From: Streptomyces sp. NRRL F-6676
GTDB taxonomy: Bacteria; Actinomycetota; Actinomycetes; Streptomycetales; Streptomycetaceae
Length of the DNA stretch: 64,000 bases
NCBI RefSeq assembly: GCF_000725625.1
Contig: NZ_JOHS01000019.1
Span: forward strand, 1-64,000
Direction: 5' to 3'
A model generated the notes under the pieces. The model ran no database searches. It worked only from the letters and a program-made list of their open reading frames with translations, and was not told the DNA's origin. The position numbers and the translations under genes were made by a program. Shown one piece after another: positions 1 to 10,900 of this stretch (positions are counted from its first letter, which is position 1; each line of letters starts with the position of its first letter).

Positions 1-257
1 CGATCCACGGCCGAGTACTCACACCATCACGAACGGCCGAATCTTCACACCGGTCACGGCCAACCAGCACGTTTCACCAAGATCGTGTTACGAGCTCTTG
101 GCGTCGGATGGAATGGTACGGGGATACTGGGCAGTGCGTGAGCCGCTTCGCCGAATTCGGGCCCGGCCGCGTGCCACCGTCTGTACCGAGATCGGACATG
201 CTTGTGCCGTGACCGTCGGTCGCGGCACAAGGTGCATTTTCGCAGTCGGGGAGATGG
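1..257. other. non-coding stretch downstream of dpdD
   Basis: No convincing gene is visible on either strand between the left edge and the dpdD stop codon. The only structured element is the inverted repeat listed separately at 202-230. The next gene of the island must begin left of the window. Confidence 0.5.
202..230 (-). terminator. hairpin terminator after dpdD
   Basis: An 8-bp perfect stem (TTGTGCCG with CGGCACAA) continues, after one mismatch, into an inner GACC/GGTC stem. It lies about 28 nt past the dpdD stop. No T-tract follows, which is common for Streptomyces terminators. It suggests that the dpd transcript ends here. Confidence 0.6.
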
Positions 258-2291
258 TCACTGCTGTTTAGCGGCATGGTCATACAAGGCGGTGATCGCT
301 GCGTGAGTCACAGAGGCCGAGCCGGCCCCCCGGGGGTAGACAATTTCCTTGGCGTACTGGCCGATGCAGTTGGTGGCCGCATGAGCAGCGCACTGCGTGA
401 TGACCACACTGAAATCGCAGTTACGGGCCGTCTCCTTCAGACGCTTGGATGCGACCTTTTCTGCCGAGAGAATCACCTTCACGCCCGGGAACTGGCGGGT
501 GATGCGGTCGTGGACTCGCTGGAGCACGCCCTCGTCCAGACCGTAGACCAGGATCTGCGCGGCGTCGACAACCGGCTCGCTCTCCTCAGCCCGGTCGGTG
601 GTTCGCTCAGGCCAGTCCAGCCCGAGCGCGAGCTCCTTGCTGAGCGACCGCGCAGTGGACAGGTATGCCCCGTCGAGCCGGAGCATGTGGACATGCAACG
701 GATAGAGCAGGAGTTGGGCTGTCTGCACGCGGGCTTCGGGCGCTGGCGCGGCCCATGCCACCAGGCGGTCGACGAAGTCGAGGGCCTGCCCAGCAGTCTC
801 GGGTGCAACCCATTCGTCGAACCGCAGGCTCAGCTGTTCCAGGAACTCTTCGTACTCTGCTGCCTGTGGGGCAGAGCGAAGGAACAGTTCCAGGAGCAGG
901 TCCAGGACGGCGAGGTTCGCCGGGTCGCAGCGCTGGTTGACAATGCTCCGCATGATTGTGGTCAGCGTGTGCGGGAAAGTGAGGTCTGAGCGGGTGAGTT
1001 CCTGCAGGAACGGCCCAAGCGCGTACTGCCATACGACCTCGTACTCGGCATCGGTGAGGCTGCCGAACACCTCGGCCATTTCACCGTCGGATACCGAATC
1101 AGGCGGCACCGAGGTGCCGCCTCGCTGGATGTCCATCCTGCGACAGAGGTCGAAGGCAGCCTTGTCGCCCTGGGCGACAGCCTCGACCACCTCTGCCCAC
1201 GTGCTCAGGGCCGTGTCAGCCGGCACCTTTTCGCCCTCGGGCTTTGCCGCAGATGTCGCATCCGACTGCGCCCAGTCCGGTTCCTTGGCGCGGACTGCAG
1301 GGGCTTGGCGGCGGTAGAACGCGAGTGCCTCGGGCACGGCGCCCCCGCAGCCTTCGGCATCGACGAGAGCGATGCTGCGCGAGAGTTCCTCCTCTTCGCC
1401 CCGCGCGTGCATGCCAACCAGCAGCACCGTGACGGCCTGCTCGCTCAGGGCCAGCAGGTTTGCGTCCGCCAGCAGCGAGAGATGGCTGTCCGGCGCCTTC
1501 AATGCGTCTACGGCGCGGGCCAGGTCACCTTCAGCAAGCGCGGGTTCGATGCGCGCTGTGAACAGAGCCGACAGCACCATGTCCTTGACCAAGACCGGTG
1601 GGTCCTGAAGCAGTACTTCGCGCAGCCCGCGCAGTGCCAGTACCTCGCTCGCCCTTCCCTGCGCGGCCCACAGCCTGATCTCCAGGTGTTTGACGTTGGC
1701 CGGCGAGAGACCGCCCTGGCGGTCGATCTGCTGAAGAAGAGCCTGAGCCGTCTGTGGCGCACCGCTGAGGAGGGCTGCCTCGAAATCGGCCAGCAGACGC
1801 CCCAGTGGTTTGGGTGCAGACCAGGACCGCGCGGGGGCCCGCTCCACCACCTCCACCATGCGTTCCAGCGCAGTCCTCAGGCGCCTCCTCTCGTCCGTGT
1901 CTGCGGTCGCCTGGACGACGAAGGTGCTCCCTGCCCCGTAGCGCTGAAGGATCGCAGCCTCATGCGGTTTGTCGAGCGCGGCAGGCGCGTCGTAGCCGTA
2001 CTTCGCAAAAGAGGGGCCGACAAACGCCACCAGGAGGTCGCGAACAGCAGTGAGCTCCTCGCGCCGGCGAGGGATCACGTAGTAGGCCATGCGCTGTGTC
2101 TTCTCGTTCAACCACGGCAGCACCATCGGGGACGTGCGGTACTTGACGGCCGCATCCCGAAGCAGCGTGATGCCGCTTGGGTACTTACCAGCATCGTTGC
2201 GGTCCCGATGAAGGAAGTGATCCACGAACTGCTGCGTACCTGCCGTCTGTTGTCCTGCCTCTTCCTCAGACGCCACGTGCCGTCCATTCAT
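258..2291 (-). CDS. dpdD: DpdD-like component of the Dpd restriction module
   Basis: Last gene of the minus-strand dpd operon, 677 residues, ATG start overlapping the 3' end of dpdK by 26 nt. Most of the protein has no motif I recognise. The N-terminal third looks helical and repeat-like. The last ~95 residues form a small Rossmann-like unit: a hydrophobic strand (ILVYGL), then KVILSAEK, then SVVITQCAAHAATN, and a final helix. This resembles DUF2325-type C-terminal domains. The name DpdD rests on position next to dpdK and dpdJ, on size, and on the lack of any other expected member of that size. Known Dpd work assigns DpdD to restriction, not to base modification. The biochemical role is unknown. 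An in-frame GTG at 2276 is an alternative start with less overlap. Confidence 0.65.
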   Translation of the reverse strand: MNGRHVASEEEAGQQTAGTQQFVDHFLHRDRNDAGKYPSGITLLRDAAVKYRTSPMVLPWLNEKTQRMAYYVIPRRREELTAVRDLLVAFVGPSFAKYGYDAPAALDKPHEAAILQRYGAGSTFVVQATADTDERRRLRTALERMVEVVERAPARSWSAPKPLGRLLADFEAALLSGAPQTAQALLQQIDRQGGLSPANVKHLEIRLWAAQGRASEVLALRGLREVLLQDPPVLVKDMVLSALFTARIEPALAEGDLARAVDALKAPDSHLSLLADANLLALSEQAVTVLLVGMHARGEEEELSRSIALVDAEGCGGAVPEALAFYRRQAPAVRAKEPDWAQSDATSAAKPEGEKVPADTALSTWAEVVEAVAQGDKAAFDLCRRMDIQRGGTSVPPDSVSDGEMAEVFGSLTDAEYEVVWQYALGPFLQELTRSDLTFPHTLTTIMRSIVNQRCDPANLAVLDLLLELFLRSAPQAAEYEEFLEQLSLRFDEWVAPETAGQALDFVDRLVAWAAPAPEARVQTAQLLLYPLHVHMLRLDGAYLSTARSLSKELALGLDWPERTTDRAEESEPVVDAAQILVYGLDEGVLQRVHDRITRQFPGVKVILSAEKVASKRLKETARNCDFSVVITQCAAHAATNCIGQYAKEIVYPRGAGSASVTHAAITALYDHAAKQQ

Positions 2292-2793
2292 GTTGGTATT
2301 CCACTATTGCCTGCGCCGCATCCGATTCATCCAACGAATAGGTGATCTTTTCCTTGTTCCGGGCAAGACCGTTGCGCGTGAAGTTCATAGAACCCTCGAA
2401 CATCCAGCCCGGGCCCACCAGACTCTTCTCGTGAATCACCTCGTCCAGGAACACCTCCAGATCCGTACCCTCGTCACGGCCCAAGGCGAGACGTTCCAGG
2501 AAGAGTGCGTTCGCAGGAGCGTCCTGGGTCACCACGCGCACGGCGGTACCGCTGTTCGCCAGCAACAGCAGCAGGTCGGACAGCCGGCACTGCAGTGGGG
2601 GATTTCCGCCCAGAAGGTAGTCGAAGGAGCCGTCAGCGTTGTCGACCAGATCCACATCACTGACCCAGGCAGACACCAGCCAGACCTCACCGCCAGGCGC
2701 CGACAGTTGAGCCAGCAGCGCCGTCCGGATCAGTGAGTCCGCGCGCAGGGCGCTGCGCGCATTGGTGCGCAGTGTACGAGAAGGGACAGTCAC
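2266..2793 (-). CDS. dpdK: DpdK, phospholipase D-like nuclease
   Basis: A 175-residue protein of the phospholipase D superfamily with a single HKD-type motif: H121-E-K123 followed by G134-S-M-N-F-T139. Enzymes with one such motif (Nuc, BfiI types) work as dimers that build one active site. It is likely the nuclease, or a nuclease-like effector, of the Dpd restriction complex. The GTG start at 2793 was chosen because it gives a 4-nt GTGA overlap with the dpdJ stop, the coupling style seen at dpdH-dpdI. An upstream in-frame start at 3006 would lie deep inside dpdJ and is unlikely. The Asp usually found six residues after the Lys is not at its place, which is also seen in some single-motif nucleases. 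Confidence 0.8.
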   Translation of the reverse strand: MTVPSRTLRTNARSALRADSLIRTALLAQLSAPGGEVWLVSAWVSDVDLVDNADGSFDYLLGGNPPLQCRLSDLLLLLANSGTAVRVVTQDAPANALFLERLALGRDEGTDLEVFLDEVIHEKSLVGPGWMFEGSMNFTRNGLARNKEKITYSLDESDAAQAIVEYQHEWTARGV

Positions 2794-5700
2794 TGCTCGG
2801 ACTCCTTGATGACGGCCTTCACGACGACCTCGCGGCTGTCCCGGTATACCTGGGTCACCTCGCCGTACAGCCTGAGACTTCCACGGTCCACGTGCAGGGC
2901 AGGGATGTTCAGCAGCACATGGCGCAGCAGTTCGGGTCGGTCCAGGGGAACGACCACTTCGACGGCAGGATGCGACGTGAGCACCTGGGCATACCCGGCA
3001 GGCCAATCCGGCGATGTGGCATTAAGGCGTGGCCTTACCTGCGAGTGCGCGGCGGCTGCCAGAAGCCGATCCAGGATCTGCGGGTTGTCTATCGCACGGT
3101 AGGGCTGGTAGGAGTCCAGATGGTAGTTTCGTGCTTGGTCGCCTCGGGGCCACAGGATGCTGAACGCCTGGTCCGGGCTGACCTTGTGAGGCAACTGGAT
3201 CTTGGACGCGCCCACGGCGTAGGCGATGATCCGGGAGTCCACCTCGATCCCGGTTGCTTCCTCCAACTGATCCCATGCCTGCACCAGGGCAAGGGCCGTC
3301 GCGTCGGTCAGGCTGTCGGAGCCGCGGCGAAGCAAACGCATCGCGAGCGATGCGACATCACCGTGCCGCGGCGCACCATCGAGTTCGCTCCAGGCGGACC
3401 GGATGCGCTGCAGTGCGTCCTTGCTGTTCTGAGCCGACGCAGCAGTGCGCATCTCGCTCATTGCCTGGGCCAACTCGCCATAAGGTTCGACCTCCACCAC
3501 ATGACGGAGCAGATTCGTCAGCCGTACATCGGTCTGCTCGAAGCTGTTGGGACGCAGAGCCGTGCTCACCAGGCTCCAGAAGCGGGCAGGATCTCGCCCG
3601 TAGGTCTCCGCCAACTTCTCCACCACGCCGAGTCCGCCCTCGGACGTCTCGCTGATCCAGATGTGATCCGGTGTCGAACCGGTACCCGGCACCACGTCGA
3701 GCGTCAGGTCCTGATCACGTGCGTCGAGACAGGCCCGGGTCACGGCCTCCAGGACCGCGGCGGCCAAGGTGTCCCGGTAGGCGCGGCGGGCCAGGTCAGC
3801 TGTGCGGATATGGAGGTTCTCGCCGAACAGCAGTGAGCCGGCATCGTCCAGCACGGCCACGACATCAGGGTTGTGGCTGAGTTCCTGCAGATCGCTGATG
3901 ACACGGTCGGCAGGACTGCCGATGTCCGCAGACGAGGCAGAGGGATCCTGCCTGTACAGCAGTGGGATGACCTCTTTGATGCTGTCACGCCAGGCGCCCT
4001 GCGACAGTCCCGCGTGAATCGCCTTGGGCTTGGTGCCCTCCAGTCCCTCGAGCGCGAATGCGGAGAGGTAGACCAGGGTCAACCATCCACGCTGGAACGA
4101 GTTGGCGGCCGCAGCGATCCGCTGGTCCTCCAGGACGGTGTTCACAAACGCCTTTGAACGCCACTGGGGAGAGTTCAAATGCTCCACCACGCCCGGCGCA
4201 GAGGGATCCAAGGGCTTGATCTGAATCCGTATGGCGTCGACGGACGAGGTGAAGCCCATGGCTGCCCTCGCTCCCTCGAGGACGTAGCTGACCTGTACCT
4301 TGTGTCGCTTGCCCGGCTTGCCCTTGATCACTTCGGCCACAGCGCCATAGGTCATCCGGCGCACCTCGGTAGGGTTGCTGGAGGCGTGAGTGGCGAACCC
4401 GATGGACAGCACCTGATCCCGCCACTCGGGCACCTTGGGTACGTCCGCTGCAACCGGTGGACCCGCAGGGTTGTCCACGAATTGGGTGGCCCACAAGGGG
4501 ATGCCCTGCGAGGAAGTCCCGATCTCGTCGTCCGGCTGCGCAAGCCTAATCCGCCGAGGGCGAGTGACCTCGACCGTTTGCACATCCGTGCGGCCGGTGT
4601 TCCAACGGCCCTGCCGCTCCGGCGCGTCGAGAATGTTCCCTAGATCGATCACGGCGTCTTCGACCTCGGTGGGAACCTCCAGCCACGTGCGGTGACGGTC
4701 ATCGCGATACCCGAAGCGGCGGCTGACACGGCCGGGCACCGCTTCCCGCAGCGCGCGACCTACGGGCAGTCGGTCCTCGTCGTCGGACGTGGCGAAGGGG
4801 AGATCAAAGCTCACCTCCGGAAGATTCAGCGGAGCAAACAGCGAGGCCGTGACGAACTCGGGCAGAAAAGCCTTCCGGTCGACCGTGCCAGGATCCTGAT
4901 GGATCGGCGATGCGCCGGCCATAAGACGTCGCAAGAGGGTCGGAGCGACTGCCAGCAGCAAAGACCGGGGCTGCTGCCACAACAGGGCCTGCACTTCGTC
5001 GGCGCTCAGGCGCAGCGCGCCTCGCAGATGGCTTGTCAGAGAGCGCAGGAGGGTGTCGTCCCCGTCGAGGAGTCTCTGAAGATCCTCAATGATCGCCCTT
5101 CGGGCGGCGGGCAACTGCTTATTTTTGGAGTCGGGGTAGGTGTTTCCTGTTGCCAGCGTTCGGGCGCTGACCCACAGGCTGCGGTTACGCAACCGGCTGC
5201 CGAGCCAGTCGATGAAGGCCTGAGCGCCTTGGATCTTGATGATGTGGCGGTTTTGCACCGGCAGAGTGCGAGGAGTTACCTCGGGAGCGAACAGGGACAC
5301 GTAGTCCTGGTAGGCCAGCCGGTCTCGGCCGAAGTCGGACAGGGCGACGATCGTGAGCGGGCGCGTGCCCCTTTCACGTCCGGCCCGGCCCCGGCGCTGC
5401 AGGAAGGAAGCCGGATCGCGAGGCGCCTTGTGCTGGACCACCAGTCCGACGTCGGGATCGTTGAAACCGACCTCGAGAGAGGCTGTCGCGACGACAAGAT
5501 CGGCGTCCGTATCGACGCCCGCATCCTGGGAGGAGGTCCGGCCGATCCTCAACGGACGCTGGCTCAGGTCGGCACTGAGGTTGTGCCCGATCCTCTCCGG
5601 AAGGTTCCAGGACTGGCCCGCGAGGTAACGCTCCTCTTCGGCTGGCAGGTCCGTGGAACGCAGGGCTGCCAGTACTGCAGCCCCCCACCGGCGGCGGTTT

Positions 5701-7271
5701 TTTCCGTACTGCCCGCCCTCTGCGTCCCGCAGGTCGTCATAGAGGCGGTTGGTGACATCCAGGTCGTCGGTGAAGAGGAATCCCTTGGTCCCGTGCAGTG
5801 TCGTGCCTGCCTGCCGATTCCTGTCGAGCAGGCGTCCGTGGAGCATCGCTGTCTGGATAGTGGTGGACAAAAGGCTCGTGCCTGACAAGGGGTCGCCGCG
5901 CAGCGCGAGGTGATACTCGCGGCCCTCCGACTCCATGTCCCTGCTGTGTGGCTCGATCAGGGTGACGCTTTGCGCAGAGAGCCCGACGAGTTCCGCCATG
6001 AAGCGGTCAGCCTGACGCAGGGTGGCGCTCAGCCCGACGAAGGTGACGGGGCCGCGGCGTGCGTGACGCCAGCGCCGCAGCAGCAGGGCTGTTTGGGCAC
6101 CTGTGGAATCGGAGTAGGTGTGCACTTCGTCGAGCAGGACGGCACGGGGACCGTACCCCGTCCAGCCGAGAGTCCTGCTCAACTTTGACCCAGCGCTGCT
6201 GCGGTTGAGCATCTCCGTCGTGGTGAAGAGCAGCTTGGGCGGAACTCTGTTGATCGACTCCCGGGTGAGGGCCATGATCCCGTCAGGTATCTCCCCCTTC
6301 TTGCACAAGGAGCACCGCAGCACTTCAACGTTGCGGACTCTGTCCTGGTCAGACCAGAGCATGGCGCCGCCGTCCCCGGTCGGACACGTCAGATAGGGAC
6401 AGACACGGGCCCCTCCCTGTTCGGCCCACTCATAGGTTCCGTGCGTCACGTCTTCGCTGTAGGGCGGTGTACGCCCGTAGAGCACGCCGATCGTGGGACT
6501 GGGCAGACCTCGCTGCCGCAGTTCAAGGGCATTCTTGACTGCTTCACGCAACTGGTCACGCAGCAGTTCGACGCGTGGATACAGGGCGAGGGTGTGCACC
6601 CCCGTACCCTTGTGGTTGGCCATCGCCGCGAAGGCCGGAAGGTAGAACGCGAGGGTCTTGCCGCTACCCGTGCCGGCGCCGACCACGACGCCACGCGAGT
6701 CCCTGCTAGACAGGGAGTTGGTGACGGCTTTGGTGGCGTCGACCTGGAAACGCGAGAGGGCATACGAGCCGATAAGCACCCCGGCGACCGTGGAATGCAT
6801 CCCGGTCCACCCTGTCGTCACCTCCATCTCGGCGATCGCCTGCGCGGGCGAAACTTCACGCTTGGGGTAGTGGCGCTCGGAGACGTGCAGACGATAGTCG
6901 GCGACGAGAGGCTTGCCTCTCTCCCACCAGTCAGCCTGCAGCGGATGACCAGGCCAGGGGCCGAAGATCTGCCGCAGAGAGGCAGTCAGCCGAACCCCTT
7001 CGGCGAACCGTGTCCGATACCGCTCGGCTCCACCGAAGGGGACGTAGAAGAGGAGTTGCTGATTGATCAGCGCCGTCTTCAACTGGTCGGAGTCAGAGAA
7101 CAGCGACGCGGCGTCCTCGTCCTTATCGAGTACCGACCACAGAGCATCCTCCACCTCTTCCCCGGAGAGCGCGCCATCGGTGACGCCCCATTCAAGAAGG
7201 GGCAACTCCCGCTCCTCCAGAGCAGTGAGTGCCTTCCCCAAAACGGCGCGGCGCAGTGTCGTTGATGCCAC
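2790..7271 (-). CDS. dpdJ: DpdJ, large DExH helicase with DUF1998-like C-terminus
   Basis: A 1493-residue superfamily 2 helicase. Walker A GAGTGSGKT is at 198-206, a Zn-type Cys cluster at C291/C296/C320/C323, the DEVH box at 381-384, then motif III (GLSATL) and motif VI (QRRGRAGRERG). A C-terminal segment around residue 1225 (ISETSEGGLGV) resembles the DUF1998/MZB region of DISARM and Z1-type helicases. Size and architecture fit DpdJ, assigned to restriction in Dpd systems. It starts with GTG only 6 nt after the dpdI stop and shares a GTGA overlap with dpdK, so it is translationally coupled on both sides. ATP-driven DNA translocation that feeds the DpdK nuclease is inference. Confidence 0.85.
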   Translation of the reverse strand: MASTTLRRAVLGKALTALEERELPLLEWGVTDGALSGEEVEDALWSVLDKDEDAASLFSDSDQLKTALINQQLLFYVPFGGAERYRTRFAEGVRLTASLRQIFGPWPGHPLQADWWERGKPLVADYRLHVSERHYPKREVSPAQAIAEMEVTTGWTGMHSTVAGVLIGSYALSRFQVDATKAVTNSLSSRDSRGVVVGAGTGSGKTLAFYLPAFAAMANHKGTGVHTLALYPRVELLRDQLREAVKNALELRQRGLPSPTIGVLYGRTPPYSEDVTHGTYEWAEQGGARVCPYLTCPTGDGGAMLWSDQDRVRNVEVLRCSLCKKGEIPDGIMALTRESINRVPPKLLFTTTEMLNRSSAGSKLSRTLGWTGYGPRAVLLDEVHTYSDSTGAQTALLLRRWRHARRGPVTFVGLSATLRQADRFMAELVGLSAQSVTLIEPHSRDMESEGREYHLALRGDPLSGTSLLSTTIQTAMLHGRLLDRNRQAGTTLHGTKGFLFTDDLDVTNRLYDDLRDAEGGQYGKNRRRWGAAVLAALRSTDLPAEEERYLAGQSWNLPERIGHNLSADLSQRPLRIGRTSSQDAGVDTDADLVVATASLEVGFNDPDVGLVVQHKAPRDPASFLQRRGRAGRERGTRPLTIVALSDFGRDRLAYQDYVSLFAPEVTPRTLPVQNRHIIKIQGAQAFIDWLGSRLRNRSLWVSARTLATGNTYPDSKNKQLPAARRAIIEDLQRLLDGDDTLLRSLTSHLRGALRLSADEVQALLWQQPRSLLLAVAPTLLRRLMAGASPIHQDPGTVDRKAFLPEFVTASLFAPLNLPEVSFDLPFATSDDEDRLPVGRALREAVPGRVSRRFGYRDDRHRTWLEVPTEVEDAVIDLGNILDAPERQGRWNTGRTDVQTVEVTRPRRIRLAQPDDEIGTSSQGIPLWATQFVDNPAGPPVAADVPKVPEWRDQVLSIGFATHASSNPTEVRRMTYGAVAEVIKGKPGKRHKVQVSYVLEGARAAMGFTSSVDAIRIQIKPLDPSAPGVVEHLNSPQWRSKAFVNTVLEDQRIAAAANSFQRGWLTLVYLSAFALEGLEGTKPKAIHAGLSQGAWRDSIKEVIPLLYRQDPSASSADIGSPADRVISDLQELSHNPDVVAVLDDAGSLLFGENLHIRTADLARRAYRDTLAAAVLEAVTRACLDARDQDLTLDVVPGTGSTPDHIWISETSEGGLGVVEKLAETYGRDPARFWSLVSTALRPNSFEQTDVRLTNLLRHVVEVEPYGELAQAMSEMRTAASAQNSKDALQRIRSAWSELDGAPRHGDVASLAMRLLRRGSDSLTDATALALVQAWDQLEEATGIEVDSRIIAYAVGASKIQLPHKVSPDQAFSILWPRGDQARNYHLDSYQPYRAIDNPQILDRLLAAAAHSQVRPRLNATSPDWPAGYAQVLTSHPAVEVVVPLDRPELLRHVLLNIPALHVDRGSLRLYGEVTQVYRDSREVVVKAVIKESEQ

Positions 7272-7277
7272 AGGTTG

Positions 7278-7961
7278 TCAGTTCGCCTTCCGAGTGACGG
7301 TGTACCAGCTGTCCTGGTCATACTCTCGCATTAGCGCGATGTCCGTGTCCGAGAGTTCTCGAAGAGTCACCCCGCCTGCATCCAGTCGGTTGATGAGTTC
7401 GAGGAGCCCCTGCGGTGCATCGGCCGGCGCATGCTGAAGGAGCGCCTGAAGCGTGTCACGATCGCTGCAGAACGTCAGGATGCTGGCGCTGTCGACCTTG
7501 GGGCGGTTCGCCTTGGCCTTCATCGACTCATAGAGCTCAGACGCCTCCAGTCGCTCTTCAGGGCCCAGGGTGACAAACTGGGCGGGGGAGGCCTCTTGGA
7601 TCCGTGCGGTGGCCCACGTCTTCCAAAGCTGCTTGAGAGAGGAACTCAACTCGCTGGTGAATGCCTCCAAGGCGCGCTTGGCATCAACGAAAGCCCGGTC
7701 GCTGGGCAGACCGCCGCGCGACTTCGATGCGAGTTTGGCCCGTGCAGTGTCGAACCCGGACACGTCCAGGGCCTGGCCGGTGCGCTCGCGCAGCAGCACC
7801 GCGATCTGCTGTTGCACCATCGCTGCCCGCAACGCTGTACGCACCTCATCGATACGGCGGAGCACCCGCTCCTGGTCGTCTCGCTCCTTTTGGCTTTCAG
7901 AGATGCTGCGGGCCGTGTTTTGCAGCTCCTGCGCCTTCTCCAGAACCGTCACGCTGCTCAC
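7278..7961 (-). CDS. dpdI: DpdI, small helical protein of the Dpd operon
   Basis: A 227-residue protein rich in charged residues, with heptad-like helical stretches (first ~90 residues, and around 100-135) that suggest a coiled coil. It has no catalytic motif. The GTG start overlaps the dpdH stop by 4 nt (GTGA). The name comes from its place between dpdH and dpdJ and from its length. DpdI has no known activity. It may be an adaptor between the DpdH ATPase and the DpdJ helicase, but that is only inference from gene order. Confidence 0.65.
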   Translation of the reverse strand: MSSVTVLEKAQELQNTARSISESQKERDDQERVLRRIDEVRTALRAAMVQQQIAVLLRERTGQALDVSGFDTARAKLASKSRGGLPSDRAFVDAKRALEAFTSELSSSLKQLWKTWATARIQEASPAQFVTLGPEERLEASELYESMKAKANRPKVDSASILTFCSDRDTLQALLQHAPADAPQGLLELINRLDAGGVTLRELSDTDIALMREYDQDSWYTVTRKAN

Positions 7962-10900
7962 TTGCCTGCCTCCGCCGGGGGTGTGGCGTCATCTACGGCC
8001 TGCTGCCACTCCACGAGCAGACCTTCCAACTGGTCCGCGGCATCGCTGACCGCGTTCTGGGTCTGCATCCGCGCTGCCGCCAGAGCCGTGTCAAGCAAGT
8101 CGTCGGCGGTCTTCAGATAGGCGCGCATCGCCTGCAGATGCGGTGACCGTGGCGCGGCCGCCACGGCCAGGATGTTCTCGGCCGACTGGTCCTGGTTCTC
8201 GGTGATGCGGGACAGTTCTTTCTCCAACAGGGACACCGTGTTCCAGTCGGCTTCCGCGACAGATGCCGCCCGCATCTCCAACTCAGGCCCCTGGGGGCCT
8301 GTAATGCCTTCGGCATTGGCCATCTGCAGGGCCGTCGACACCTGCTGGACCAGACGATCACCAGGGCCGCTCGACTTGGGGAAGCGCTCACGGATCTCGT
8401 GGACGAGGGTGGTCAACTCTTGCAGTTGACCACGCACCGCAAGATCCCACCCGGCGCGAAGGGGGTGCGCCGCCTCCTTCGCCCACTTCGGCAATTCACT
8501 GCTCGACAAGTCCCACTTTTGCGCGGCCTCCGTCACGAGGGCAACAGCACGTGCCGCGTCAATGACGTGGACGGCACCCGCACCCTGGCCAAGTCCCAGA
8601 GAGCTCAGCAGTGCCTCCACAAGAGCGGCGCGATGCTGCAGGTGTGCCTCAAGCCGCTTCACCCACGTCTCGGTGCGCGACGAGATATCTGGCCGAGCCC
8701 ACGCCTGCCCCTTGTCGAAGGCGGCAGCGTAGAGGGCATCGATCGGCATACCCGGGACCACCTGCCCGGCGAGGGCAGCCCCGAGCAGAGATACGCGCAG
8801 TCCGGCGACCAAGTCCCTGTCGGAGTGTTCAGTATTGAGCGCGACCCGTTCACGCAAGGCCGCTCGGTATGTCTCGGCGGTACTGGCGAGTCTGACGACA
8901 TCTTGAGGCCGCATCCCGTCGGCATCCTGTGCGTGAACCCTGACCAGGCTCTTGAAGAACTCACCGTTGCGAGGATTGCGCTCCAGGGTGATTGCTGCAC
9001 TCTTGTTGAGCGCCTCGGCACTGGCGTCCTCGATCGAGATGGTGCTGGCTTTGACGTTCCATCCAGCCCCCTCCGCGTCGCCGACTCCGATCGGCTTCAG
9101 GGGAGGCGTCAGCCAGTCTTCCCTGTAGTGAACCGATCGGGAGACCATGGTGCGGACGATGTGCGCCACCTCGGTGGTGAGGCGTGAACCGCTGGCTGCC
9201 CAGTCTTCCACCACGTCGAGTTTGCGCTGGAGAGCGGGAGTAGCCCGCGGCGTCTGTGGTGCATCGACGAGAGTGATGGCCTGCTGGGAGGTTCCTCCCG
9301 TTGGTAGGGAGCGGACGGGAGCGGCACTTTGCCCGTCGACATCCAACTCCGGCAGGGAGAATGCCTCGCCGATGCCTTGCGGCAGGTTCACCAACTGGGC
9401 GGGAGCATCAGCCCAGACCTCCAGCGCCTTGCGCCGGCGCTTGGCGTGCAGGGGGTCGCGTGCCTCGACGTCTTCGCTGACACTGTTGGGCAGCGTCTTA
9501 TCGACCCCCCTGACGGCCTTGTAATTTTCCTGGAAGAAGGCGCTCGGAAACTCACCCTTTCTGATCGACCCGTAGGCGTCGTTCAGGATCGGAATGATTC
9601 CGCTGCCCAGAACGGTCCGCGGGATGAATGCGTAGGGGTTCTCCTGGGGAGCCACACTGTGAACGACGCGAGTTAGAGCCGCACGATTGAAGGGGTAGAG
9701 GCCGAACCCGTCGACGGAAGCACCGAAAGAATCGTGACACAGGCTCTTTATGGTGCAGTCGTCGCACTTGTTGGGGACCGAGTCGCCCTCAGCGCGCTCC
9801 AGGGCATCACGCCCCACTCGCGCGGCGTTGAGGTACTTTGCCACAAACGTGGCGATGTCCTCTGCCCCCGTCTTGCTTTCTCCCAGAACGATGTCCAGGT
9901 TGTAGACGAAGCCTCCGGTAGACGTGCTGATCCTGGTGGCTGCTGTCTCTGGAAGATCGTGGAAATATCCGCTCGTGATCGCCATGAGGGTCCGCATGGG
10001 CGCGAGTGCCGTCTTCCCGTCCCGCTGCGATGTCTCGGTGATCGCGTCGAGCAGGTCTCCCTGGACACCTTGAATGAGAGCGAAGTCCTCCACCAGGAGA
10101 ATGATCTCCTTGCCCTGGCGGGCGTAGATCTCGCGCACCTTCTTCATCGCCCCCAGGAGACGGCCGCCTCCAAGCGACGACAGTTCCTGGACGGCCTTGT
10201 CCCAGTACGCGTTGAGCAGTTCAACAGCCAGCACCTGCAGTTCGGGCTTGGACATCAACATGCCGACGAAATGCCGCGTAGGAGCCGCCATGTCGCTGGA
10301 GATGGCGTCCGGGCTCAAGGGGAGGTCGTCCAGAGAAAAGCGTTGAGGGCGTTCCTCGCCGGTCTCGCGGTCACTGAGGAATTGCTCGGCGAACTTGGGA
10401 ATGAAGCTTTCAGGCTCCAGCATCTGCTCCTGGAGAAGTGGATCCTGCAGGAGCAGGGAGACGCCGCGTGGCCCGACGAGTTGGCGCTTCTTCCCCGTGA
10501 CCGCATCCTTGCCGAGGTCGGCAAGAGTGACGCTCAACTGAGTGATGAGACGACGCGCCAACGAGGTCGCAGTGAAGGTCCCGGTGACATGCCGAATGTC
10601 CTTGCGGATCTGTTCGATCTCTTCGTCCTCAACCCCGTCGAGGAGAGAATCGATCACATGTCGGAGACTCGTCTTAGATTTCTCAAGGTATATGATCTTT
10701 CGGTCGTCGGAGTCCTTGATCTTCTCTTTGACCCAGCGCACCAGATGAGATTTGCCAGATCCTGACTCACCGACCACCGGCAGGAGCAGTGTCCCGGTGT
10801 TTGGGCGCCGGTTGAGGAAGTCGTCCTGAACATCCTCTTCTGTGACACTCTCACCCGTGCTGCTGAACGACCGGCCATTGATCCGGCAACGCTGAATGCT

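Noticed and set aside
74..283. 69-codon minus-strand ORF after dpdD
   Set aside because: It overlaps the end of dpdD and the terminator hairpin, and has no recognisable domain.
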